NCBI GenBank assembly: GCA_965153455.1
Contig: OZ234503.1
Coordinates: 6,974,157 to 7,038,156 of the forward strand
Source: Sphagnum compactum
Lineage: Eukaryota; Bryophyta; Sphagnopsida; Sphagnales
Direction: 5' to 3'
DNA length: 64,000 bases
The number at the start of each line of letters is the position of its first letter. Position 1 is the first letter of the stretch. Below are positions 38,367-48,867 of this stretch, piece after piece. The notes under the pieces were generated by a model, which had not been told where the DNA came from, made no database searches, and saw only the letters and a list, made by a program, of their open reading frames with translations. The position numbers and the translations under genes are program-made.

Positions 38367-38738
38367 GAGCATCTCCACCGGTGCTAGTATGTCACTCTGG
38401 ATAATAAAATTAACTGTCTAAGTTTAGCTGTTTTTTCTTGGCAACCCCACCAATAAAACTGTAACCGGAACTGCATATGTGTGGGTACTACTAACAGCAA
38501 ACTACCTGGACCAATCATTACGATCAACCATTCAGAAATACTGACCCACAGTCACGTCCAATTTATTGCGCTCTTTTTTGGAGGTGCACAACTGTGTTTC
38601 GCCTTTTACCAGCGACGGCAAGATGCACGAATATGGTGCAGAAAAACCAATTTCCTGAGCTAAACCGGCACATTTTGACGTTTTAACAATAAATTTTTAC
38701 TGTCTGGAGTCACATACTGAGCACCAGTGGAGATGCTC
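38367..38738. mobile_element. PIF/Harbinger-like MITE, 372 bp
   Basis: The left terminus GAGCATCTCCACCGGTGCT (38367-38385) is matched at 18 of 19 positions by the inverted right terminus (38720-38738). TTA flanks both sides (38364-38366 and 38739-38741), the target duplication typical of PIF/Harbinger elements. The element has no coding capacity, so it would have depended on a transposase elsewhere. The near-perfect ends suggest relatively recent activity. A diverged copy lies at 35.13 kb. Confidence 0.85.
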
Positions 38739-38744
38739 TTAGTT

Positions 38745-40140
38745 GCCCAAATGGTTTAGGGTTTAGAGTTTGAAGTTCAAATTCTATTGACTCGTCATTT
38801 AATTGCATCATATGCTCCTAAGAGGCTGTTTGTGTCCCTAATGAACTATAATAATACAACGGGATTCAGGATCAAGTTTGTATTGTTCTCTAGTGGCGTC
38901 TCCAGCATTGCATAACATTGGGGATGTATCACACTATAACCAAGTGGATATGGGAACTATGGGAACTTGGAGTGAGAGCTCCAAGTGACCAAAGGTCTGG
39001 TGATCCCTTGTATAACTAGAGGTCACTGGAACTTTGGTTATCTATGACCCTTGGTCATGAGGATATTCTTATCACTAGGGGTTAAGGGCCATGAGCCCTC
39101 CCTAGTCATGAAGAATATTCCCAAATAACCTTGAACGCTTTGATCTTTGGTCAAATGAATAATTATGAAAATCCTAATGACCTTTTATCAAAAGAGTATT
39201 TTTCAAACCCTTGGTTCGCCATGAAAATATTCTCATTAACCAAGGCTTGGGTGTGCCATGGTGATTGATGGGGCTCACAATAAACAAGGTCTTCTACCCT
39301 TTGATTGTGGTTAATGTCTTCTTTGACTCTTTGTCATGGTCATAACAAAAGACATGTTCAAACTTTAAATGATTCAAATGGTTCCATTAGCCTCTTACTC
39401 CATAACATAGTAACTACAAGGGTAGCTCAACAAATGTCTATTGAAAACTTAATTAACTTTCAAGGTTCCATGTTGAAGAATAAAACATTCCCAAATACTT
39501 CAAAAACAATATTTTCTATTTTCCTTAGCAAAATTTTGTTCTTTGAAATATATTTTGGGGGAAAATCTCAACATTTTAACATAATTTGATACAATTATGG
39601 TTTGGATCCTGCCAAGATACTATTAATACTCTTTGTGACAGCTCTTTGACTCTCTTTTGTTGTGCAAAAAACACATGAATTTGACCCAAAAAGAAGAAGA
39701 AGAGATGTTCAAGTTCAAATAACTCATAAATTACAAGTCCATTACAAGGCCACAAACTTGTTGTCAGAAGGGCTTCAACTGGCTTCAACTGGCTTCAACT
39801 GTTTCCAGTTTAGTTTAGTTCATGAGCTTTCAGAATTATAAGATGACTATAATTGTTTTTTAAAATTATTAAAAAAAGCAGTCACCATTTGATTGTGTCT
39901 ACAACAACTCACTCACTAACTCACTTCCTCTCTATTTAGAGAATAAAAAAATCTTACGAACAATGCTAATGAGTTTTTTTTTTAATTTTTTAAAATGCCA
40001 CTTTTTGACCAAAAATTTGGAAAAATTTGGGATTTTTTTTCCTTGTGTTAATTACATCTATATTTTTTGGAAAATTTTGCCAAAATTTCAATATCACAAA
40101 ATTGAAAATAGAAAAAACCCTGTTGCTAACATAACAATTT
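38745..40140. other. Intergenic DNA
   Basis: No gene is supported. A 10-bp unit GGCTTCAACT is repeated three times at 39771-39800. The T-rich stretch at 39.98-40.1 kb resembles 22.02-22.2 kb. Confidence 0.5.
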
Positions 40141-40144
40141 CCCA

Positions 40145-40520
40145 GAAGTACCCACCAGTGCACCATCCGTTGGAATCCTGTTATGACTCGATTGTGGATG
40201 AACCACACCCAAGTTACCATGGTCCCACCTTGGTAACCTATGTTGTAAAGCCTCCTATTTCCACTCAGCACACTACCTAGCTAACTAGCTATGTAAGTGG
40301 GTAAGTACCATAGCTAAATAGGCAGGGAAATGCAAGTGATTATTATGTAGGTAGGTGAGTTGATAAGGCACTTTGGTGGGTTACTAGGTAGGTAGATACA
40401 TGTGGATGGTTTTTATACATAGATAACCACTGTGGTTAGTTTATGGAACATGAATACAATGGAGAAAGTGTTTCATGGTCACACATCATCCATCATGCAT
40501 GGTGCCATGTTGGTGGGTGT
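40145..40520 (+). repeat. Dispersed repeat R1, copy 3
   Basis: The left end CCCACCAGTGCACCATCCG is answered near 40493-40517 by GCATGGTGCCATGTTGGTGG, an imperfect inverted repeat. The interior has TGTGGATGAACCACACCCA, TAGGTAGGTAGATACATGTG-type tracts and AACCACTGTGGTTAGTT. This is the best-preserved R1 copy. It is non-coding and probably a small TIR element. No target duplication was resolved. Confidence 0.5.
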
Positions 40521-40609
40521 TTGGTTCACTAAACTTGGACAGACTCTGTCAAAAACTTTCCTTCATCCATTGGGGGGCTAAGTTGAGGAAGAAGGTGGGT
40601 TGGTGGAGT

Positions 40610-40669
40610 GGGTTTGGAGAGAGGATTGGTTGGAACTTAGGGTTTGGAGAGAGGGTTGGTTGGAACTTA
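40610..40669. repeat. 30-bp tandem duplication
   Basis: GGGTTTGGAGAGAGGATTGG begins a 30-bp unit that is repeated at 40640 with one change, followed by a partial third unit. Confidence 0.85.
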
Positions 40670-40679
40670 GGGTTTGGGC

Positions 40680-41640
40680 GGGGTGGCGGGTGGGTGGGAG
40701 AGACAATTGCATAATTCACAATTTTTACATATGGATGAATGTTATGGGACCCGGTCGGTTGTGTGTCATCCTAGACGCCACAAACGAACGAGTGATGATG
40801 CAAGTTCGCGTACATGCGAAGCTCCTTCTCATATCTGCCAACAACACCCCCGCGCCACACAACATGAGAAAACATGGGTCAGAGAAGAAAAAAACGCAAC
40901 TTTGCCCTTCTGCATGGACAAACACCCAAGTCAGTTTTTTAAACAAACTACTAATGAAAATTTGTTGTTGTTGTTGCACTAACCCAGAAATGGTCGGCCC
41001 AATTAGTTGCACGCAGCATCGCGCTTCTCTCTCTCTCTTTCTCCTCTGGTTTTCCAGCTCCGATGGCAGATATGGTTGGTTGTTTCATTTGCAAAAATTC
41101 GTGCAATAAAGATCAATTCCTTCCTTCCTTCTAATTTATACACTACATTTATCCAGAAAGTGCAAATTATTCTCCTTTTCCCCCTTTCATGTCTGTAAAG
41201 AAACTCTAGGTTTTATCCCGGGTGTGTGTGTGTGTCGAGGGCACATTACCACTACCTTAGGTTAAAAAAAAATTCTTTCCTAAACAAAGGATACTAGCAT
41301 CTTTACTTACACATAAGGTTCCGCATTCTTTAAGAACCTTACGCAAAAGGCACCTCGCCTTGCCTCTCAAATCACTCTCACCTATCCATTTATAAAAGCA
41401 AAAGTTTTGGTCCTTGCTAAGGATCTCAAAGAGGGCTGTTAAGATCCTTAGTCCTTACCCACACAAGGGCTTTGGGTTTTGCCTGTAAAGGAGAGTGGAT
41501 TTTTGGTTAGGTGCTTTTAATTTTTCTTTTACATCTCCATCCTTGTTCGATGAGACTGGGGCTCTGCTACTAACAACCTGGAATGCAACAGATTGCCAGA
41601 AGATGGTCGGCAAACACACCGAGATCTAGTGTGGAAAGAA
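40680..41640. other. Intergenic DNA
   Basis: An ORF of 169 codons overlaps this region but shows no family and is GGTTGG-repeat-derived at its start. No gene is supported. CT-rich and AAGGATCTTAG-type inverted motifs occur near 41.02 and 41.42-41.45 kb. Confidence 0.4.
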
Positions 41641-42300
41641 TTCAAAGTGTTTTTTCTTATGGTGACGACCGATATCCGACTAATCTTTGTGTGGTAGTTC
41701 TTCCTTTGTCCTTGCACGATGACTACGGGAGTGATGTGCATTATGGGGGAACCCATGAGCACGGGGCAACATTTTGTGGTGCCACCAATCGCCTAATCCG
41801 TCCGTATTGACTAACTTGTTCGTGTAGTTGCTTCCGATTGTCCTTGCCGTTTGTAGTCGTATTTTTAATTCGACAACCAACCGGAAACAAACAAACAAAC
41901 ACGCGGCAACCATTTTGTGGTGCCACCGATCGCTTGTTTGTATTGACTAAAACCGAGTGGGTTGTTTACCTTTTCGTCCTTGCTGGAAATGATGGGGGAT
42001 TATGCTTAATCGGGGGAGCATTAGAACATGCGGCAACAATTGGCATTGCCACCGATTGCATGCCTATACAAATTAGGTTGCGGGTGTTCTTAGTTTGTCC
42101 GTGTACGGGATTTGTATTCAATGGGGAACACTAGAACATGGCCGACATTTTGTTTTGTCACTAATCGCTAAACCTTATATCAATTAAGTTGTTGGTTTCC
42201 CTCTTTTTGCCCATGGTTGATGATAGTGGTACGTATAGTTGCAATTGAAAGCATTAGTGTGGGGGAAACAAGTAGTAGCAATTTGGGATGAATTTGCATA
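41640..42300. repeat. Degenerate tandem repeats, unit 110-140 bp
   Basis: Anchors GGCAACATTTTGTGGTGCCA (41764), GGCAACCATTTTGTGGTGCC (41903), GGCAACAATTGGCATTGCCA (42031) and a more diverged form (about 42140) are each followed by a CACCRATCGC-like string and preceded by a run such as GGGGGAACCCATGAGCACG. Spacing is about 139, 128 and 109 bp. It is an old array with no coding sense. Confidence 0.6.
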
Positions 42301-42304
42301 TTTG

Positions 42305-43445
42305 TGTAAATCAAGTTGTGGGTATTCCCCCTTTGATTCATGTTCATAAAATGTTGGATTTATAATACAAGTCGAAGAACATTTTCAAGAAAAAGCTTGG
42401 CAACATTTGGATGCCACATTGCTATTTGTGAAGTAGATGTCCATCTTCGGCTTCCACGGTCTCAAAAGTATACAAGTTTTAGGTGTTTTATACGGAAGCC
42501 AACCTTAACCAACAAGCCAATGGATTCAAATACATAGTTATGTTACAATAGGTTTGGGTTGAATTCACTATTAGATCATGTGACATGTTGATTAGGGTTC
42601 ATTTCCATGATCGATCACTCGCCCCATTATTAGTACTACCGCCCACTCAAATAGTTTTGGGGTTTTCATGTAAAATGTTCAGAGACTAGTGCAAAGATAT
42701 TCTGACTTGGTCTGGGTTGCATTAATTCTTTTACACTTGCAACTGCCAGGTGTGAGTTTTTCAAAGTGGTTAGAGAAAGTGTGAGATTAAGCATAGAAAA
42801 CCCACTCACCCATTAGGCTAACTTGACCAAATTAATCGGGGTTAGATAGTGGGTGAGCGCAAAACATCGACATGTAATCCATCTAGATGTGGTAAAGGTG
42901 AATGGCGAAACTAATTATCATTTGAAACTGGTGCCCAAGTATTTTTTTCCAAAGTTGGTTGCACCGTAGTTTTAGGGTTATAAGTTATAACATGTTGTTC
43001 ATGTTATTATTACATAGGAAGTTATAACATGAACAACATTGTTGCACAACCTTTCCCCTTGCCCGACCTTTGGTGTGCAAAGATTACCTATACAAGGGTG
43101 AAAGGCCACTTAGTCATTTCCAGCGGGCAAGTACATATTGCCCTTACATTAGGCTAGTGGGAGTCGTTTCATTAGTGGCCAATGGCCATGCAAGTTTTCA
43201 TTTGGGTCTTGTGACATATATTACATATATTATTTTTAGAATGATTTTCGTTATCCATTTTTTAAAAATAGCATTCAACCTTATATTAATATATTGGCAC
43301 TAATTAATATATTTAGTGGAAAACATAAGATTTAGTGAAAAAAGGGAAAACTCAATCTTTGTGTTAAGTATGAAGGGGGGAATTCCTCCACCAACACAAA
43401 GAATCCAAAAACTTGTGTACTTTTTTTTGTTGGTGTCAGAGACTT
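42305..43445. other. Intergenic DNA
   Basis: No coding gene, RNA or named repeat is supported. A short inverted pair TTATAACATG...CATGTTATAA-like lies near 42.99-43.03 kb. Confidence 0.45.
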
Positions 43446-43449
43446 AATT

Positions 43450-43672
43450 CCATTTAATTAGTTGCACAAGCCATGCCCAACTAAAACCAACCCGGAGAAA
43501 CAAGGACCCAAATACGCAAAAACCAACCAAACTTCAAAGGTGTATTTAATTAGTTGCACTTGTTGTTTCTTGCCTTCCAAATGCAATCAACCTTGAGAAA
43601 CAAGGACCCAAGGCCGGCCCCATCAGGGGCCCAGCCAAAAAGCAATTGGGTCCTTGTTTCTCAAGGTTGATT
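43450..43672. repeat. Duplicated segment ending in a 27-bp perfect inverted repeat
   Basis: TTTAATTAGTTGCAC occurs twice about 90 bp apart, each time followed by a GAGAAACAAGGACCCAA-type block. The second block (43585-43611) is exactly inverted at 43646-43672 with a 34-nt spacer. The spacer contains its own hairpin GGCCCC-ATCA-GGGGCC (43616-43631). It is non-coding. Confidence 0.85.
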
Positions 43673-43769
43673 TGGGAGGTTCAACTTGGCCAAGCAAATA
43701 TTCCATAATAGGGATGGACCTTAATTTGGCTATGTCATGGTGCAATTTTTTGTAGGTTGCACAAGGGAT

Positions 43770-44130
43770 CAATTACACCTTGGTGGTCTATCGGGTAAAC
43801 CCTCCTCCTTCTTCCCCTTCGTGCTAATTAGTATAAGAGGCTAAGTTAGTAGCATGGGTAAGTAGGTAGGGTATGTAAGTGGTTACTAGGTAGGTAGGTA
43901 CGGCACTTGATCATTATTAAGTAGGTACATGTGTGCAAATGGTTAGTACATCGCTAACCACCATTAGCTTTCCTGCTTACTTCTCTATTATTAATCACTT
44001 GCATACAATGTAGTAATCCGTTACATTCTTTCATTACTTATGATATTTAGTCACTTACATTGGTAGTCACCTATGTAATGTAAGGGGGAAGTAAGATGGT
44101 TTCCAAGATAGTTTATCAAGGTGGAAACTT
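43770..44130 (+). repeat. Dispersed repeat R1, copy 4 (partial)
   Basis: TACTAGGTAGGTAGGTACGG, a GTACATGTGTGCAAATGGTT segment and CTAACCACCATTAGC follow the order of the R1 interior. An R1-type right end (GCATGGTGCACTAGTGAGTG) occurs near 44555, so the copy may be interrupted by the R3 segment at 44.16-44.24 kb. Confidence 0.4.
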
Positions 44131-44159
44131 AGTTGTGATTCATGTACAACTTACTCAAA

Positions 44160-44240
44160 AAGCATTAGGAGGAATTTCCTAAGTGTATTTTGAAAGGCAC
44201 CTTATATCCATGAATATCTCTCTTAGAAAAAAGGAAGAAT
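44160..44240 (-). repeat. Dispersed repeat R3, copy 3
   Basis: The reverse complement contains CATGGATATAAGGTGCC and then CTTAGGAAATTCCTCC, matching the copy at 37.29 kb over most of its length. Confidence 0.5.
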
Positions 44241-44579
44241 ATTATTAGACATACTCCTTAGGAGTGGGACTCTTGTGCTTGTATGTAAAGGCACAAGATA
44301 CCTCACACTCTTAAGGAGCAGCCAAAAGAACCCTCCCCCATCCTTTGCATTATGATCTACATATGTTTATGTTCATGATAACTTTTGTCTCATGTGTTAT
44401 GATGAGTAAGGCCCATAGGTGAGAGACATTCTCAAAATAGGTGTAAGGCTGAACTTGAATATACCACCTCATCATCCTAGGCCCCTTATTTGGGGGGAAT
44501 GCCCCCACTTGTCCATGCGCTTTACCCTACACATACATACAAGGGATTTTGAATGCATGGTGCACTAGTGAGTGTTTGG

Positions 44580-46040
44580 TCACACGACCATCTCTTGTGA
44601 GGAACTTGGCACTCTTGATTGGCTATCAAGTCCCAAGTTACAACCCATAACATTGAACCTCTATTTCATTAACCATCTAGTAGTTAACAAAAGGTACCAA
44701 CTTGGGCTCTCATTGGCCCAATGATTATATAACCCTTTGGTAGTTGGATGAACATTTCATAATCACTCTCTACACGGATGAAAAGAGGGCATCTCAATTT
44801 TCACAAAAGATGGTTATTTCCCGTAACGAATGAGAGGGAGCTAGTTTACTAGCAATAGTTGAGGCATGGATTTACCATTAATAGTCTCAATGCATCTATG
44901 CCTTACTATTCCTGGAAACTAGCACCTTCTTCCAAGTCACCTAGTCCATAATCATGGTTAGAATAGATATCAATTCTGTTGGAATATAAGTTCATGAAAA
45001 CATCTTTCATTAATACTAATGTGGCCTATGCCACTAGCCCAAGTGTGAACATGGCTATGTAATTATTTCAAGTGTGAAATGGACCTTGACAATAAAGCCC
45101 AATTGTCAAAAATATTTTAAATTTTAATTAATTTCCAATACAAAAATTACTCAAGTTTCAGCATCTCCCCTCACCTTAGGTCTCAAATTTATAAAACTAC
45201 CTCCATAAAAAACCACTTATCAAAGGCTTTCCAATAGTACCGATAGAATGTGCCCAAATTCCCTTAACATCTTCAGCTTTTAATTTTATTGAATTTATAA
45301 GGACAAGATTGTTCAACATTCAGTAACTCCCACATTGTAAGAGGAAACATTGCAAAACCACCTCAGTGCACTCCCTACTCATCAAGGGCTTTCCTATTAT
45401 TTGAATTTTGTTTTGAAAAAAAAAACTTGTGATTTTCTTTAAAATAATAATAATAATAATAATTCAGAAATTAGAGGACCACTGGATCCAAAAGATATGA
45501 CTCATGCACATTAAATATAATTTTCCTTTGATACACTTTTGTGTGAAAAACATATTTAATTCTACAAATTAATTTTCTTTCCATACAATCCAATATTGCT
45601 TGGTAAAAAAAGATATGTATTTGAGTGCAAATATTATGACAATCGCCAAAACCATATGTACACATCCATAATTTAAGGATTTTTTGACCTATTTTCATTA
45701 TTGAAATGACAAACCCCTAAACCCTACACCTCATGCAGAAGAAGAGTGGCCATTGTCACACAGGAATGGCACCTTTGGCATACAGGGTGCCTGCTTACCT
45801 TATAGTGCCCTGGCCTTGTACTTTACATTGGAATAAGTTAAGGGACTCCTTTCATTAGGTCACTGTAATATCATATTCTAGCTGTGATCCATTTCATTTG
45901 TTTCATCTAGCTGTGCTCACGGTCACCTTAGAGCTCTACAGGTCAAATGTTGACCAAATGCAAAGTTGTGGAGGGTTTTTGGAGCAGTGGGGCGTTTACA
46001 GAAGAGCAAAAAGGCTATCACCACTCGCCATTAAACCCGT
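44580..46040. other. Intergenic DNA upstream of the bHLH gene
   Basis: No gene is supported. A short AAT trinucleotide run lies near 45.44-45.46 kb. Confidence 0.5.
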
Positions 46041-46045
46041 GCCCT

Positions 46046-46141
46046 GGAATATTCCCATAACCAGGTGTGAGGAGACCCCCTGATTATTGGAATATTCCTG
46101 TGGCTTGAACGAGAAGAAGCCTGAGCTTTTGGCGAATATTC
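46046..46141. promoter_or_regulatory. Cluster of three P1BS-like palindromes
   Basis: GGAATATTCC at 46046-46055 and 46089-46098, and GAATATTC at 46134-46141, are spaced 43 and 44 bp apart. Each fits GNATATNC, the P1BS element bound by PHR1-type MYB factors under phosphate starvation. The cluster is about 2.7 kb upstream of the bHLH start codon and perhaps 1 kb upstream of its leader. Function at this distance is inference. Confidence 0.4.
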
Positions 46142-46426
46142 CTCCTAACCAAGGGTCCCTTGGGTAACTAACCGGTCATAAATAACATTGACCGGGCGAA
46201 GGCGCAAGTTGTGGCCTCAAAATAAACACGTAAAAACCTCCTTGGATTTTTCTAATGTATTTAGAGAGCACATTGCAGAGCATAAAAACTCAGAGGACAT
46301 TTTGAAAAATGAAATGCATGTAGGCCCGTGTAGTTATTTTTCCTTTGATATCCAGAACGCACTTACCGGATACCCACCGTATCATAGGAAAAAATAAACT
46401 AAAATCCAAATTTGGTCTTTAAGCTC

Positions 46427-46527
46427 GGTAAAGCCCTCGGCTGTGGGCTTTACTAGAATCGGGTTCCCACTCAGCTCCACCCCTCACAGGCCCTTTTTCA
46501 ATTAAAAAGCCCACAGCCGAGGGCCTG
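46427..46527. repeat. Foldback element, 19-bp perfect arms, copy 2
   Basis: GCCCTCGGCTGTGGGCTTT (46433-46451) is exactly inverted at 46506-46524 around a 54-nt spacer. The left arm also contains GTAAAGCC-10 nt-GGCTTTAC, shared with 36368-36399. This is probably a small foldback transposon. Confidence 0.7.
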
Positions 46528-46899
46528 TTTATTGAAAAAATTGGTTGTTTTCTGGCTATGGTTCAAATTCTGGTCACAGTTGTAACCCAAGAGATATATA
46601 TCCTCTGAAATATATACCCGGATAGAGGCAAATCACAGAACTGATGACCCCAGCCTTGAGTCATCATAACTGGAGAGTAATATTTCCCCTTTCACATTTG
46701 AGGGAGGGGGCAAGGAAAGGAGAGAAAAGAAAACAAAGAACGGGGTATTTTTTTCCACGTTTATCATCTGTGAAGGCGGGCGTTGGACACGTTAATCAGA
46801 AATGTTTTCATCCACGGGGATCACTTCTTCGTCTGCGAAGACGGTTTGTGACGTCCATAATCGAGATGTATGTAATAAGGGCCCCATGTGTTTTTTGTG

Positions 46900-48867
46900 T
46901 GTATATGGGGTTTGGTTTCTCCCCCGACTCTGTTTTTTCGCTCAGCACTGTGCAGCGGCGGCTTCTGTCTCATGTGCGCCAGTACTCTCTCTCTCTCTCT
47001 CTCTCTCCCCCGTCTTTTTTTTTTCCCTACGAACTCCTGGTCCTTTTCGTGTGGCATTGAGGGCGCGGGAGCGGAAGAAGGATCTGGATCTGCTCTTGTT
47101 TTTTTCTTGTTGTTTTTAGTCCCACACTGAACCGTTTTTTTTCCGGGGTAATTGAAAGGTATGTAAGAGTACTTTCTCTCTCTCTCTCTCTCTCTGTGTT
47201 CTCGTTGTCGCCTGTCATCATCTCTGTCTGTATTATCTTCTTTGCTATTTATTGCTCGCATTACTGGATGGTTGCGGAATCAATTTCACGCCTCCACTTT
47301 GTTGACTCGCCGGAATACGGAAAGGTTGCTGGAGAGGATCTGAATAAGATCAGCAGTTTTGGTTCTTCACTTTGTAATGTATACTTGCAATTTTAGAGGA
47401 GGTCTAGTATTGACTGTTTCAGTTTTTTGAACTTTGCCTGCCGGCTACTCATCGTTGTCAGGATTGAACCCGAGTCCGTCCCTCCCTCCTCGCAAGGTTC
47501 TCCTCATCACTAGAGATCATATAGCTTTTCCTGTAGTCTAGAGCATTGTTATGAAAACTTTGCAATTATTGTTCTACGTGAGCTTCCAAGGTTGATCAGA
47601 CGGCTGGCTGACTGACTGAAGTAGTAGTGTTCTTTTTCTTGGAGAGAAGTAAATTTTGTGTGGTTTTCTGCTCGGATCATCCTTCCAGTTTGATGAACAC
47701 CACCTGATCAGACTGCGGATGCACGAACTGCTGGCCACACAAAGGTATTATTGTAAACACTTTGGCTTCATTCCCTCGTTGCAGCTGCTGATCATCTGAG
47801 ACAAATCTGATGAGTTCTCTGCGTTAGCGGTGTGTCATTGATGTCGAGTCTGCTGCGTATTATGCGCTTTCAAGATCAAATTTTACGCTTCTCGAAATTA
47901 TGATTCCCTTACGACATTCTCTGCAGTTTCAGATGGAGTAATATGCCTGGAGAAATAATTGTGTTTTCCCCTCGTCATGGGCCGCGATGGACTTACTACT
48001 CTCATGCTCGCACCTAAACTTTGTCGCAGAAGTACATTTTCCGGATACATGAAATCATGTAAACGTGACGCATGTCTTTTGCTTTATTGTCTGCAAAACT
48101 GAAACTCTGATTAGATCTAATCGAGTCCTCGTTGATAGCAAAAGGCAGAGAAAAGTTGGATCCATTGCTTTGATCAGAGTAAACAATAGTTGCCCGTCAA
48201 GTCCTCGTTGATCGCAAAAGGCCGAGAAAAGTTGGATCCATGTTGCTATGATCAGAGTAAGTACTAGCTGCCCGCGAGATGCGAATAGTCCGCATCTTGT
48301 GAACTTCATGGCGTCTTTATTCGTGTATTTACCAATGCACGAGCAAGCGTACAAGAATGTGTAAGAGTCACGAAGAATTACAGTATGCAGCAATCGTCAC
48401 AATTTCTTGGCCATAACCTTACGCTCCAGATATATATCGGATACATGTTGCGCTCCCGCTAACGTCCTCTCTCTGTCTGCTGTTACACTGCCTTGTTGCA
48501 GGTGGCTTTTGATCTTATTGTTGTCATCAGGCTAGTTCCCTGGTGCCTGCTTTGGAGCTGTTGATTTTAGTCCCTCCAAGGTTTTCCACAACGATTCCAG
48601 ACTGCAAGGCGCGCTTGATTCCCGGTCTCGATCAAAGCTTCACGGTCTGTCTCCAATCCGAGAGTCTGAAGAAAGTTTTTTTGTGGAGCGCTTCTGCCCT
48701 TTCATCTTTCTCCCTGAAGTGTTGATTGGTGGAAATGCTGCGTCGCGAGCATGTGAATGAAGGAAAATTGAGCTTCAAGACTTTCAACTCTCCAGGTTAC
48801 TCTTCGATATTTGAAAGATCTTCTGCGCGAGAATAAAGCGCTCGTCCGGATCATCCTTGATCGGCTG
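46900..48867 (+). promoter_or_regulatory. Probable promoter and 5' leader of the bHLH gene
   Basis: Local GC rises here. CT microsatellites lie at about 46985-47007 and 47174-47194, as is common in plant 5' leaders. A strong donor AAAGGTATGTAAG (GT at 47159) has plausible acceptors at 47784 and 48501 (TTGTTGCAG), so the leader is probably spliced. The transcription start was not identified. Short upstream frames occur, including the one at 48735. Confidence 0.45.
48735..48836 (+). CDS. Upstream ORF of the bHLH gene, 33 residues
   Basis: The ATG at 48735 opens a 33-residue frame starting MLRREHVNEGKLSF and ending at a TAA (48834-48836), 31 nt before the main ATG. If it remains in the mature leader it could limit translation of the bHLH by ribosome stalling or poor reinitiation. 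A CTCCAG at 48791-48796 could act as a splice acceptor and remove its start. The peptide is not recognised. It is supported only by position and frame. Confidence 0.35.
   Translation: MLRREHVNEGKLSFKTFNSPGYSSIFERSSARE

Noticed and set aside
40600-41109. 169-codon plus-strand frame as a gene
   Set aside because: It starts in a 30-bp GGTTGG-rich tandem repeat and shows no family resemblance.
46821-47261. 146-codon minus-strand frame rich in Arg-Glu repeats
   Set aside because: It is produced by the CT/GA microsatellites in the bHLH leader region and has no domain.
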